From positions 83,477 through 147,476 of the forward strand of contig JAIXYK010000035.1 of NCBI GenBank assembly GCA_027490225.1: 64,000 bases of DNA. The letters are read 5' to 3'. The stretch's first letter is position 1. Each line of letters opens with the position of its first letter. The notes under the pieces are model-generated. The model did not search any database. It was not told where the DNA came from and saw only the letters and a program-made list of their open reading frames with translations. Positions 16,868 through 25,738 of the stretch are shown in pieces. The DNA comes from Bacteroidota bacterium (lineage in GTDB: Bacteria; Bacteroidota; Bacteroidia; M30B66). Both the position numbers and the translations under genes were made by a program.

Positions 16868-18736
16868 ATGTTTGAAAAGTATGATGTAATTGTTGTAGGA
16901 GGAGGTCATGCCGGTTGTGAAGCAGCTGCGGCCGCCGCAAATATGGGTTCAAAAGTACTATTGGTGACCATGAATATGGCTACAATTGGTCAAATGTCTT
17001 GCAACCCTGCTATGGGTGGTATTGCAAAGGGCCAAATTGTTAGAGAAATTGATGCGATGGGCGGATATTCGGGAATCGTTTCAGATAAAACGGCGATTCA
17101 GTTCAAAATGTTAAATCGTTCAAAGGGACCTGCAATGTGGAGTCCCCGTGCTCAGAATGACAGGATGCGTTTTGCTGAAGAGTGGAGATTAATGTTGGAA
17201 AGAACTCCAAATGTAGATTTCTTTCAAGATATGGTGAAAGAGCTAATAATTGAAAATGATACTGTAAAAGGAGTAATTACAGGGCTAGGGTTGTCTATTC
17301 GTTCGCAAAGCGTAATTTTAACAAATGGTACTTTTTTGAACGGACTAATTCATATTGGGACGAAAAATTTTGGAGGCGGACGATCAGCAGAATCAGCCGC
17401 TTTTGGAATAACTGAGCAATTAACATCACTTGGTTTTAGAAGTGGAAGAATGAAAACAGGAACTCCGCCTAGAGTGGATGGTCGTTCTTTAGATTATTCT
17501 GTTATGATTGAGCAACCAGGAGATGAGAACCCGCAAAAATTCTCTTATTCTAATACTGAAACATTAAAGAAACAACTTTCATGTTGGATGACATATACCA
17601 GTGAAAGTGTTCATGATGAACTTCGAAAAGGCTTTGATAGATCTCCTATGTTTTCAGGAAGAATTCAGGGTCTTGGTCCAAGGTATTGCCCCTCAATTGA
17701 AGATAAAATTGAGAGATTTGCAGACAAAGACAAGCACCAGCTTTTTATTGAACCTGAAGGTTGGAACACAGTAGAGGTTTACGTGAATGGTTTTTCAACA
17801 AGCTTACCAGAAGAAGTTCAAATGGAAGCCTTGAGGAAAATAAAAGGATTCGAGAAAGTAAAAATGTTTCGTCCTGGATATGCAATAGAGTACGATTATT
17901 TCCCTCCACAACAATTGCAGCTGTCATTAGAAACCAAAGCAATTAAGAACTTGTTTTTTGCTGGTCAAATTAATGGAACAACAGGTTATGAAGAAGCCGC
18001 TGGACAGGGAATAATTGCTGGAATAAATGCTCATTTATTAATAAAGAATGAAGCGCCATTAATTCTCAAGCGTTCAGAAGCGTATTTAGGTGTTTTGATA
18101 GATGACCTCGTAACAAAAGGCACAGAAGAACCTTACAGGATGTTTACATCACGCGCCGAATATCGAATTTTATTAAGACAAGATAATGCTGATTTCAGAT
18201 TAACAGAAAAGTCATTTAATTTAGGATTAGCTTCTCAAGATAGAATGAATGCTGTTGAGGAGAAATATATTAAGGTTGATTCTTTTTTGAAAGAGTTAAA
18301 GAAGCAAAGTGTGGAGCCCAATGAAGTAAATGAATATTTGAATAATGTTGGCTCCTCCCCTATTCACCAAAAACTGAAGATTAATGGTTTAATATCTAGA
18401 CCAAGTGTTTCCTTACCAGATATGTTACCGTACATAAAAGGAATTAAGGATTTTGTTGAAACAAAGTTTTTAAACAGTGAAGAAGTAGAGGAAGCTGAAA
18501 TTTTAATTAAGTACGAGGGTTATATTCAGAAAGAGCAAGAGGTGGCTAATAAACTATTGAGGCTAGAACATATAGAACTTCATTCTAATTTTGACTATGC
18601 TTCATTACAGAGTCTTTCTTCAGAAGCAAGACAAAAATTATCTGCAATTAAGCCTAAGAATATTGGGCAAGCTTCTCGAATTAGTGGAATATCTCCATCA
18701 GATATTTCTGTTTTAATGGTTTATTTAGGAAGATAA
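16868..18736 (+). CDS. mnmG: tRNA uridine-5-carboxymethylaminomethyl modification enzyme MnmG
   Basis: FAD-dependent partner of MnmE that modifies U34 of certain tRNAs. The 622 residues, a normal length, start with the dinucleotide-binding motif VGGGHAGCEAA (about 10-20). The family segments 'MSCNPAMGGIAKGQIVREID' and 'RMKTGTPPRVDGRSLDYS' follow, and the C-terminal helical domain is complete, ending in 'ISGISPSDISVLMVYLGR'. Perfect parS-like palindromes lie immediately upstream (16847-16860) and immediately after the stop (18738-18751). In many bacteria this gene is close to the replication origin. Confidence 0.97.
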   Translation: MFEKYDVIVVGGGHAGCEAAAAAANMGSKVLLVTMNMATIGQMSCNPAMGGIAKGQIVREIDAMGGYSGIVSDKTAIQFKMLNRSKGPAMWSPRAQNDRMRFAEEWRLMLERTPNVDFFQDMVKELIIENDTVKGVITGLGLSIRSQSVILTNGTFLNGLIHIGTKNFGGGRSAESAAFGITEQLTSLGFRSGRMKTGTPPRVDGRSLDYSVMIEQPGDENPQKFSYSNTETLKKQLSCWMTYTSESVHDELRKGFDRSPMFSGRIQGLGPRYCPSIEDKIERFADKDKHQLFIEPEGWNTVEVYVNGFSTSLPEEVQMEALRKIKGFEKVKMFRPGYAIEYDYFPPQQLQLSLETKAIKNLFFAGQINGTTGYEEAAGQGIIAGINAHLLIKNEAPLILKRSEAYLGVLIDDLVTKGTEEPYRMFTSRAEYRILLRQDNADFRLTEKSFNLGLASQDRMNAVEEKYIKVDSFLKELKKQSVEPNEVNEYLNNVGSSPIHQKLKINGLISRPSVSLPDMLPYIKGIKDFVETKFLNSEEVEEAEILIKYEGYIQKEQEVANKLLRLEHIELHSNFDYASLQSLSSEARQKLSAIKPKNIGQASRISGISPSDISVLMVYLGR

Positions 18737-18737
18737 C

Positions 18738-18751
18738 GTTTCACGTGAAAC
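18738..18751. promoter_or_regulatory. parS-like palindrome after mnmG
   Basis: GTTTCACGTGAAAC, a perfect palindrome matching the core of the Bacillus subtilis ParB site (TGTTTCACGTGAAACA). It starts one base after the mnmG stop codon and ends two bases before the preferred start of the methyltransferase gene. Confidence 0.78.
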
Positions 18752-18753
18752 TA

Positions 18754-19629
18754 ATGGAAGAAATATCAAGCTGTCCTGTTTGTGGACACACGCATTTTAC
18801 ACCCTTTTTAACTGCAAAAGATCATACTGTAAGTAAAGAGCAATTTCAAATTGTTGAATGCAAGGAATGTGGATTTGTTTTTACTAACCCGAGACCTTTG
18901 CAGGAAAATTTAGGTAAGTATTATAAATCTACAGCATATGTTTCTCATTCTGATACTTCAGATGGAATAATAAATAAGCTCTACAAGCAAGTAAGGAAAA
19001 TAACGCTTAATCAGAAATATAAACTTGTTAAACCCTATTTGGAGAATAACAATTTATTAGATATTGGTTCTGGGGCGGGAGCTTTTTTAAATACCGTATA
19101 CGAAAAGGGTGTTAATGCATTTGGAGTTGAACCAGATAAAGAGACAAGAGAAAGTTCTATAAAGAAATATGGGATTAATGTAAAGGAGGAGTCCGCGTTA
19201 TCTGAATTTGACAAGGATTATTTTTCAGTGATAACGATGTGGCATGTTTTAGAACATGTACCTAATTTAGAAGAAAGAATTTTAGAAATTAAAAGAATAT
19301 TGTCGCCAAGTGGTCGTTTGTTTGTTGCCGTGCCAAACCATACATCTTTTGATGCAAACTATTATAAAGAGCACTGGGCTGCTTATGATGTACCAAGACA
19401 TTTATATCATTTTTCACCAGTAACAATCAGGAAATTGTTTAACAAACATAACATGGTTTTGGAACAAGTAATTCCAATGAAGTTTGATTCTTTTTATGTA
19501 TCGATGTTGAGCGAACAATATAAAAATGGAAAGCCGAATTTGTTAAAAGGAATTATTAGCGGAATAAAGTCTAACTTTAAGGCTGAAAACGACACCTATT
19601 CTAGTCAGATTTATGTTATCAAGCGATAG
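18754..19629 (+). CDS. Class I SAM-dependent methyltransferase with N-terminal zinc ribbon
   Basis: A 291-residue enzyme with a four-cysteine zinc-ribbon-like module (C7, C10 in SCPVCG and C36, C39 in CKECG), followed by 'GFVFTNPRP'. A Rossmann methyltransferase domain follows, with the SAM motif LLDIGSGAGAF at about 101-111 and 'WHVLEHV' near 166. This arrangement is common in methyltransferases acting on sugars or polyketide-like small molecules; the substrate cannot be told. A GTG at 18745 is in frame but falls inside the parS-like palindrome, so the ATG at 18754 is preferred. The next 120 bases hold no gene. Confidence 0.8.
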   Translation: MEEISSCPVCGHTHFTPFLTAKDHTVSKEQFQIVECKECGFVFTNPRPLQENLGKYYKSTAYVSHSDTSDGIINKLYKQVRKITLNQKYKLVKPYLENNNLLDIGSGAGAFLNTVYEKGVNAFGVEPDKETRESSIKKYGINVKEESALSEFDKDYFSVITMWHVLEHVPNLEERILEIKRILSPSGRLFVAVPNHTSFDANYYKEHWAAYDVPRHLYHFSPVTIRKLFNKHNMVLEQVIPMKFDSFYVSMLSEQYKNGKPNLLKGIISGIKSNFKAENDTYSSQIYVIKR

Positions 19630-19749
19630 TGGCGCTAAAGAGCCTATTTAAAACACCCTGTTTCGCAGACGTGTTTAGGGTCGAAAAACAAAAAATAACG
19701 CAGCAGAAGCAAGCTGGCGAGGCGAGATTTTAGCTGCTAATATCAAAAA

Positions 19750-20208
19750 ATGAAACTTAAAAGCGGCTTTGCCAGATTTTTAATCAACTTATATCCTCCA
19801 ATGCTTTTTAATGGAGTAAGGGTGCTTAATGTATCAAAAGATTTTACCTCACTAAAATTAAGAATCAGAAGGACACTTTTTACACGGAATCATTCTGGAA
19901 GTATTTTTGGTGGATCTTTATTTAGCGCAGTTGATCCTTTTTACGCTTTGATGTTTTGGCAAATTTTTAAGCAAGAAGAAATAAATTGTTCCACGTGGTT
20001 AAAGAGCGCCGAAATAAAGTATTTAAAACCAGCCAACAAAAAGCTTTATGCAAGTCTTTTTATTAGTGAAGAGGAAAAAAAGCAAGCCCTTGCATCTATA
20101 AAATCTCAAGGAAGATTTGATGCACACTATACTGTTTATCTTGTTGATAAAGAGGGCTTTAAGTATGTTGAGATAAAGCAACTGATTACTCTTAAGAATA
20201 AGAAATAA
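19750..20208 (+). CDS. DUF4442 hot-dog-fold protein (thioesterase-like)
   Basis: A 152-residue protein resembling the DUF4442 family, a hot-dog-fold group related to acyl-CoA thioesterases. Typical features are 'FNGVRVLNVSKDF' near the start, the helix 'FGGSLFSAVDPFYALM' (about 54-69) and the later 'IKYLKPANKKLYA' segment. No catalytic residue can be assigned safely. A degenerate parS-like word (19988-19998, GTTCCACGTGG) falls in the gene and encodes part of 'CSTWLK'. The transcript ends at the hairpin 20209-20243. Confidence 0.7.
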   Translation: MKLKSGFARFLINLYPPMLFNGVRVLNVSKDFTSLKLRIRRTLFTRNHSGSIFGGSLFSAVDPFYALMFWQIFKQEEINCSTWLKSAEIKYLKPANKKLYASLFISEEEKKQALASIKSQGRFDAHYTVYLVDKEGFKYVEIKQLITLKNKK

Positions 20209-20243
20209 AAAAAGCGGCTCCCAAGAATGGAAAGCCGCTTTTT
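20209..20243. terminator. Hairpin terminator
   Basis: Arms AAAAAGCGGCT (20209-20219) and AGCCGCTTTTT (20233-20243) with a 13-base loop, between convergent genes; it can act in both directions. The same stem recurs at 47468-47503. Confidence 0.85.
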
Positions 20244-20262
20244 AAAGCTATTAATAAATTGC

Positions 20263-21006
20263 TTAGAAGTTAATGTTCAATTTAGTAGTAGTTGAAGTTC
20301 CATTAACATTTAAACGTACGAAATAGATACCATTAACTAACTTGCTAGTTTCTAATTGTTGTTTGTAAGCACCTGGAGCTTGGTTACCTAAAGAAATGTT
20401 ATTTACTTTTTGACCTAATGCATTGAAAACATCAACAGAAACAACTGAAGCTGCATTTAAATCATAAGATAATGTTGCTGTTTCGTTTGCTGGATTTGGG
20501 TAAACATTTACAGTAGAAACGGCAGTAACATTGTCATTGATAGAAGTTGCACAAATTGCGCATTTGTCATAGCAAAAAGACACAGTAGTTGCTGTTGCTG
20601 GAATAGTCAAAGTACGGTTAATGTTTCCGCCACCATCATCAGTTCCGCAGCCATCAGTAGCAATTAAAGAGCCTGTTCCTCCTTCGTTAGTTCCCCAATC
20701 GTTATTTACAAATTTAAAAAGTTGAGTATTTCCAACAGCTGAATCTGGGAATGTGATAGTAATTGCCCATACATTGGTAGAGCCTTCTTGCGTCATTGCG
20801 CATTCTGCAGCAGATGGAGTCCAATTTGGTGTTGTAGAACCGTTATCAGTAAAATTACCACCAATACGCATCCCGTTAGCTCCTAATTCAGTTGGAATAG
20901 CAAGGTACTCAGTAATGTCTACTTTAAAAGTTACCGCAACTTGTGCGTTTAATGCTGTAGTTGCAAATAATGCAGTAGCAGCGAATAATGTGTAAAGTTT
21001 TTTCAT
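20263..21006 (-). CDS. Secreted protein with T9SS sorting domain, possible glycan-binding protein
   Basis: A 247-residue exported protein: signal peptide (cleavage near LNAQ), a beta-sandwich-like domain (about 22-155) and a T9SS type A sorting domain at the C-terminus (about 168-247; 'VNVYPNPANETATLSYDL', 'NGIYFVRL'). The first domain has spaced tryptophans ('TPNWTPSAAEC', 'VNNDWGTNEG') that resemble carbohydrate-binding or SusE/F-like modules, but I cannot name the family. Four cysteines suggest disulfides (one pair in CYDKCAIC). It lies 75 bases after susD and has its own strong promoter at 21032-21061, so it may be made in larger amounts than the transport genes. Confidence 0.75.
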   Translation of the reverse strand: MKKLYTLFAATALFATTALNAQVAVTFKVDITEYLAIPTELGANGMRIGGNFTDNGSTTPNWTPSAAECAMTQEGSTNVWAITITFPDSAVGNTQLFKFVNNDWGTNEGGTGSLIATDGCGTDDGGGNINRTLTIPATATTVSFCYDKCAICATSINDNVTAVSTVNVYPNPANETATLSYDLNAASVVSVDVFNALGQKVNNISLGNQAPGAYKQQLETSKLVNGIYFVRLNVNGTSTTTKLNINF

Positions 21007-21031
21007 TGTTTTTTAAGTGTTTAGTTGGTTA

Positions 21032-21061
21032 CAAATTTAAATTAAAATTATTGTTTACAAA
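21032..21061 (-). promoter_or_regulatory. Bacteroidota-type promoter for the sorting-domain protein
   Basis: Read on the minus strand: TTTG (21061-21058), 18 bases, TAAATTTG (21039-21032), an excellent match to the -33/-7 consensus. The predicted leader is about 20 bases. Confidence 0.6.
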
Positions 21062-21081
21062 ATGCAAAAATGCATTGTTTT

Positions 21082-22677
21082 TTAGTATCCTGAGTTTTGT
21101 TTTAAGTTTGGATTTGCTGTAATGTCAGCGAATGGAATAGGGTAGAGGTTGTAGTTATCAGCAACACTTGTTCCTGCGCTTACTCCACCTTTCCAAGGCC
21201 ATATATAGCTTCCTCCAGTAAACTTGCCGAAACGAATTAAATCTGTGCGGCGGTGACCTTCCCAGTAAAGTTCTCTAGCTCTTTCGTCTAATATAAAATC
21301 TAATGTTAAGTCAGCAGATGTTATATTGAAGTTGGAATTACCATAAGCGCGTTCTCTTAGTTGATTAATGTAAGATACAGCAGTTCCTTCAATTCCATTT
21401 GCCCCTCCTCGTTTCGTTGCTTCAGCGTATGTCAAATACACTTCTGCGAGACGGAAAAGAGGAAAATCAACATCGGCAAAATTTACCGGGTCAGAACCTT
21501 TACTTAAGTCTTTATTGATGTTTCTGAATTTTCTAATACCATAGCCATTTGTAAACGTAGCCAATGTGTTTATTTCAGGAGTGTGGCCTTGTCTAAAGAA
21601 AAGGAATCTTCCATCTAGTGTAGAATCAACAAATTTATTGTATAAACCTGTAGTTGTTCTTAAACCGAACCATCCACCAGCACTAATTCCGAAACTATCT
21701 GCAGCAAACCAAGTTGGCCCACCAACTGGTGCGTGTACTAAGTAAGTTGTTCCTCCGTAAGTTTTAGTTCTTGTTCCATCAAAACAAATAGGAAAAATAA
21801 TTTCATTAGAAGTATGATTATCTGCAAAGAACAAGTGTTTGTAGTTTGGCTCTAAAGAGAAGTTACCTTCATTTAGAACTTTATTACAATAGATGATACA
21901 ATCTGAATTTCTATCAGAACCGGTAAAAACTTGAGCATTTAAATAGAGTTTCGCAAGTAACATTTGAACGGCACTTTTATTAGCTCTTCCGTATTCACTT
22001 TCTGCTCTAGAGGAGATTAATCCTTCTACTTCTTTAAGTTCACTTTCGATGTATGAGAATAATGCTGTTTTAGTAAATTGTTCAGGGAACTCTCCTCCAG
22101 GAAATTTAGTTTCGTCAGATGTATTCGGAATATTACCATATAAATCTAAACCGTGAAACATACTCAATGCTTTTAAAAATCTGGCTTCTGCTCTGTATTT
22201 TGCAATTTTTGCTTTATCTTCTGCACCAAAACCGCGGTCATCTAATCTGCTTTCTTCACTTTGACGAATAAATTCATTGCACAATGTAATTTGATACATG
22301 ATTCTGTTGTAAAGAACTGTAACGAACTCATTACGAGAGCTCCATGTCATTTTGTTTAATTCTTGAATAGTTCCATCGTTCCAAGCAATTACAGCTTCGT
22401 CTGTTGGCAATTCTTGTAATTGCCAAAATTGTCTTAGGTATTGAGAAAAGCCTTCATCAATTCCTACCAAATCTGCGTTTCCTGCTGGACCACTTTGGCC
22501 ACTAACAGCTAAACCTGCGTAGCATTTAGCTAAAACGTGAATGTAGTTTTCGGGTTTCTCGTAAACCGTTAAAGAGGTTTCGAGGTTGTATGGTTGTCTA
22601 TCTAAATCTTTGATACATCCTGGAAAAAAACCAATTAAAGATGCAATTCCGAGTATTAGTATAAGTTGTTTTTTCAT
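21082..22677 (-). CDS. susD: SusD/RagB-family outer-membrane glycan-binding lipoprotein
   Basis: SusD proteins lid the SusC channel and bind oligosaccharides at the cell surface. The 531-residue product starts with a lipoprotein signal whose lipobox ends at cysteine about residue 21 (FFPGCIKDLDRQPYN), then shows the TPR-like helical fold with 'KYRAEARFLKALSMFHGLDLYGNIP', and ends with 'RARELYWEGHRRTDLIRFGKF', all family features. The frame extends five codons upstream, but the ATG at 22677 gives a normal signal. It lies 30 bases after susC. Ligand is inferred as an alpha-glucan only from the GH13 neighbour. Confidence 0.93.
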   Translation of the reverse strand: MKKQLILILGIASLIGFFPGCIKDLDRQPYNLETSLTVYEKPENYIHVLAKCYAGLAVSGQSGPAGNADLVGIDEGFSQYLRQFWQLQELPTDEAVIAWNDGTIQELNKMTWSSRNEFVTVLYNRIMYQITLCNEFIRQSEESRLDDRGFGAEDKAKIAKYRAEARFLKALSMFHGLDLYGNIPNTSDETKFPGGEFPEQFTKTALFSYIESELKEVEGLISSRAESEYGRANKSAVQMLLAKLYLNAQVFTGSDRNSDCIIYCNKVLNEGNFSLEPNYKHLFFADNHTSNEIIFPICFDGTRTKTYGGTTYLVHAPVGGPTWFAADSFGISAGGWFGLRTTTGLYNKFVDSTLDGRFLFFRQGHTPEINTLATFTNGYGIRKFRNINKDLSKGSDPVNFADVDFPLFRLAEVYLTYAEATKRGGANGIEGTAVSYINQLRERAYGNSNFNITSADLTLDFILDERARELYWEGHRRTDLIRFGKFTGGSYIWPWKGGVSAGTSVADNYNLYPIPFADITANPNLKQNSGY

Positions 22678-22707
22678 GATTTTAACTTTCAATATGGTGT
22701 ATTAAAA

Positions 22708-25700
22708 TTAGATTTGAATATTTACTCCTAAAGAAAACACTCTAGGGCGAGGATAAAGATTATTGTCAATACCGTTAAATATTTCTGGGTCAACGCCTTT
22801 GTACTTTGTAATTAAGAAAGCATTCTGTATAGTTGCAAACACACGAAGACCAATTTTGTTTTTAAGAATTCTTCCGAAAGAATATCCGATATTGATATTA
22901 TCAACACGCACAAACCAAGCTTTTTGTACGTAGTAATCGGAGAAATATTGAGGAACACGGAATTCTGTATTTAAAATATCTGAAGAGCCATTTGAAAGTG
23001 TTGGAGATGCTGGTAATAAAGCGTTTCTGTTTCCGCTGTTTGAAGCAACGTTGCTGTACATGTAATTTCCAAAACTTCCTCTTGCTAACAAACCAAACGT
23101 CCAGTTTTTATAAGAAACCTGGGTATTGAATCCAAGGAAAAATCTTGGAGCAGGATTTTTATGACGATACAAATCTTGGGAATTGATTTTGCCATCACCA
23201 TTTAAGTCCTGGTAAGCATCTGTATCTCTGTAAATTACACCAGAAGAAGAAGTGTCTCCAACTTCAATTGGTCTATTGTTCTCATCATATTTTTGTTGAT
23301 ATACATAGAAAGTGTTGATTTGTTGACCAACAGTGTTAATTTGAATTGTATTTCCAACACCACCAGCAATTCCTCCAACAAGGTTTCCAATAGCAGTATC
23401 GTTGCTAAATCTGCTTAAAGCTAGAATTTTGTTTCTATTAGCCGTTAGGTTAAACCCAACAGTCCATTCTAAATCTTTTTTGGCAATAGGAACAGTATTG
23501 ATTATAAATTCAATCCCTTTGTTTTCAACAGAACCAACGTTTGTTAGTACTCTATTATTGAAGTTGGTTCCTGCAGGAACATCAATTTCAGCAATCAGAT
23601 CTTCCGTTTTCTTGTAATAAACATCAACGCTACCGTTAACTCTTCCCTTAAAGAAGCCGTAATCTATACCGCCATTATAAGTTGTTGTTGATTCCCATTT
23701 AAAGGCTTCATCATATCTGGAAGGGCGTAAAGTGTAGAAGAACTGATTACCGAATTGGTATTGAGCCGTATTTTCACTTTTACTGTAAATCGGTAAATAA
23801 TTAAAGTTTACACCAACATCTTGTTGTCCAGTAACACCATATCCTAATCTTAGTTTTAAATCAGAAAGGTGTTTCATTTTTTTGAATGGCTTTTCTTCGA
23901 TAATTCTCCAAGCAAAAGCGGCAGAAGGGAAAAGACCCCAACGAGCAGATTTAGAAAAGCGGGAAGAACCATCGTTTCTTAAAGTACCTGTAAAAAGATA
24001 TTTTCCATTGAAGGTGTAATTTAACCTTCCATAAAAAGAAACTAAAGTATTTTGAGATAACGCGAAAGGAAAAACAGGAGCAAGTGAGCCAGGAATTGTA
24101 TCAAGGTTCGCTTGAAGGCTTCTAATATTTGGCGAAGAAAAGTACCAATCTTGGTATGAGTAACCGCCAATAACATCGATAACACTTTTGATTTTCTTTA
24201 AATCCTTTTTGTAATTCAAGTAAAACTCAAGTAATTTATTATCTCTATTTTGAACATATGGAGCAAACTGGCCTTTTGCGTTTGAAAAATAATTTGAAGC
24301 TGCAGAGTCGGTAACTGTAACCGTACCGTTGCTTCTAGCAATATCATAACCTACATTTAAGTTAGCTCTTAGCTCAGGTAAGAAATGAAATTTATAATCA
24401 AGTTGAAGGTTACCAATGTTTCTAAATACCTGACTTTGATCAAGTCTTTGTTCAATAAGTCCCAATGGGTTTCTGCCAGCCAGAGCATTAGGGTTTTTAC
24501 CATTTAACCATTCGAAATATCCTCCAAAACGGTCGCTATTTGTTCTTGGTTCTTGAGTTGGGTCAAATCCAATTGCAGCTCCAATTGCTCCTTGATTTGC
24601 GAATGTTGAATTACTTAAAGTTGCTTTTTGGTTGATTTCGACTTTTAAGTGGTCTTTAAAAAAGGTTGGAGATAAATTGAAGTTCGCTGTGCTTCTTTTC
24701 ATGTTGTCGGTAATTAAAACACCATTTTGATTTAAATATCCTAGAGACAAGCGATATGGTAATTTTTTAATTCCTCCTGAAAAATTTATAAGGTTATCAG
24801 ATGAGATTGCGGTTCTGTAAATTAATTCTTGCCAGTTTGTATTGGCCGTACCCATTAATTTTGTTTTGTTAGTATCATTCGTGCTATTTATGATTCCACG
24901 GAATTCATCAGCAGATAAAACGTCAACTAATCGCGTAACATTTGCCACAGAATTAACAGAATTAACTTCTACTTTAAACGCGTCTGTTTTTCCTTTTTTA
25001 GTCGTGATAATGATTACACCATTTGATGCTCTAGAACCATAAATTGCTGTAGCAGAAGCATCTTTTAGAATGGTCATATTCTCAATATCGTTCGGGTTAA
25101 TTAAACTCAAAGGATTAGGAGAACCAGCGATTCCGTCATTTGCTAAAGGAACACCATCAATTACAATTAAAGGGTCGTTGCTTGCGTTTAACGAAGAACC
25201 TCCCCTAATTCTAATTGTACTTCCTGAACCAGGAGAACCTCCGTTTGGAGTAATTTGAACACCAGCTACTTTACCACTAATTAATTGCTCAGGTGTATTG
25301 ATATTTCCTTTTAAGAAGTCTTTTGAACTAACTGATGCAACAGCTCCTGTTAAGTCTTTCTTTTCGGTGGAACCGTAACCTATTACTACTACTTCATTTA
25401 AGTTATTCCCGCTTGGAACCATGTTAAACTTCAAATCTACTGTTTGACCTGCTTTAACATTTACTGAGCGAACTTCTTTCTGATATCCAATGAAAGAAAC
25501 TTCCACAATATTAGTTCCTTCTTTCGGGGCCTGAATAGTGAATTTTCCATCAAGGTTTGTGGTCATACCGATAGTTGTGCCTTGAATTCTTGCGGCCGCA
25601 CCTATCATTGTTTGGCCCGTTTCGTCTAAAACAGTACCGTTAATTGTTTGAGCAAACGCAGCAGAACTTGCAAAACAAAATAGAATTAATAGAGTCCGTA

Positions 25701-25713
25701 GAAATTTATTCAT
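22708..25713 (-). CDS. susC: SusC/RagA-family TonB-linked outer-membrane protein
   Basis: A 1001-residue TonB-dependent transporter. Signal peptide to about residue 21; carboxypeptidase-like beta-sandwich domain (about 22-105; 'INGTVLDETGQTMIGA'); the SusC signature 'LNEVVVIGYG' (about 104-113); plug domain with 'IRIRGGSSLNASNDPLIVID'; 22-strand barrel ending in a beta strand 'VFSLGVNIQI'. There is no STN signalling domain, so it is not a sigma-regulator receptor. It is 25 bases downstream of the GH13 gene and 30 bases upstream of susD, so the three are probably one operon. Confidence 0.95.
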   Translation of the reverse strand: MNKFLRTLLILFCFASSAAFAQTINGTVLDETGQTMIGAAARIQGTTIGMTTNLDGKFTIQAPKEGTNIVEVSFIGYQKEVRSVNVKAGQTVDLKFNMVPSGNNLNEVVVIGYGSTEKKDLTGAVASVSSKDFLKGNINTPEQLISGKVAGVQITPNGGSPGSGSTIRIRGGSSLNASNDPLIVIDGVPLANDGIAGSPNPLSLINPNDIENMTILKDASATAIYGSRASNGVIIITTKKGKTDAFKVEVNSVNSVANVTRLVDVLSADEFRGIINSTNDTNKTKLMGTANTNWQELIYRTAISSDNLINFSGGIKKLPYRLSLGYLNQNGVLITDNMKRSTANFNLSPTFFKDHLKVEINQKATLSNSTFANQGAIGAAIGFDPTQEPRTNSDRFGGYFEWLNGKNPNALAGRNPLGLIEQRLDQSQVFRNIGNLQLDYKFHFLPELRANLNVGYDIARSNGTVTVTDSAASNYFSNAKGQFAPYVQNRDNKLLEFYLNYKKDLKKIKSVIDVIGGYSYQDWYFSSPNIRSLQANLDTIPGSLAPVFPFALSQNTLVSFYGRLNYTFNGKYLFTGTLRNDGSSRFSKSARWGLFPSAAFAWRIIEEKPFKKMKHLSDLKLRLGYGVTGQQDVGVNFNYLPIYSKSENTAQYQFGNQFFYTLRPSRYDEAFKWESTTTYNGGIDYGFFKGRVNGSVDVYYKKTEDLIAEIDVPAGTNFNNRVLTNVGSVENKGIEFIINTVPIAKKDLEWTVGFNLTANRNKILALSRFSNDTAIGNLVGGIAGGVGNTIQINTVGQQINTFYVYQQKYDENNRPIEVGDTSSSGVIYRDTDAYQDLNGDGKINSQDLYRHKNPAPRFFLGFNTQVSYKNWTFGLLARGSFGNYMYSNVASNSGNRNALLPASPTLSNGSSDILNTEFRVPQYFSDYYVQKAWFVRVDNINIGYSFGRILKNKIGLRVFATIQNAFLITKYKGVDPEIFNGIDNNLYPRPRVFSLGVNIQI

Positions 25714-25738
25714 ATGTTAACTTTTAAAGGGGATTTAT

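Noticed and set aside
19630..19749. Small RNA or gene between the methyltransferase and DUF4442 genes
   Set aside because: Only weak, mismatched inverted words are seen (for example AGCAG/CTGCT near 19700-19738); nothing firm.
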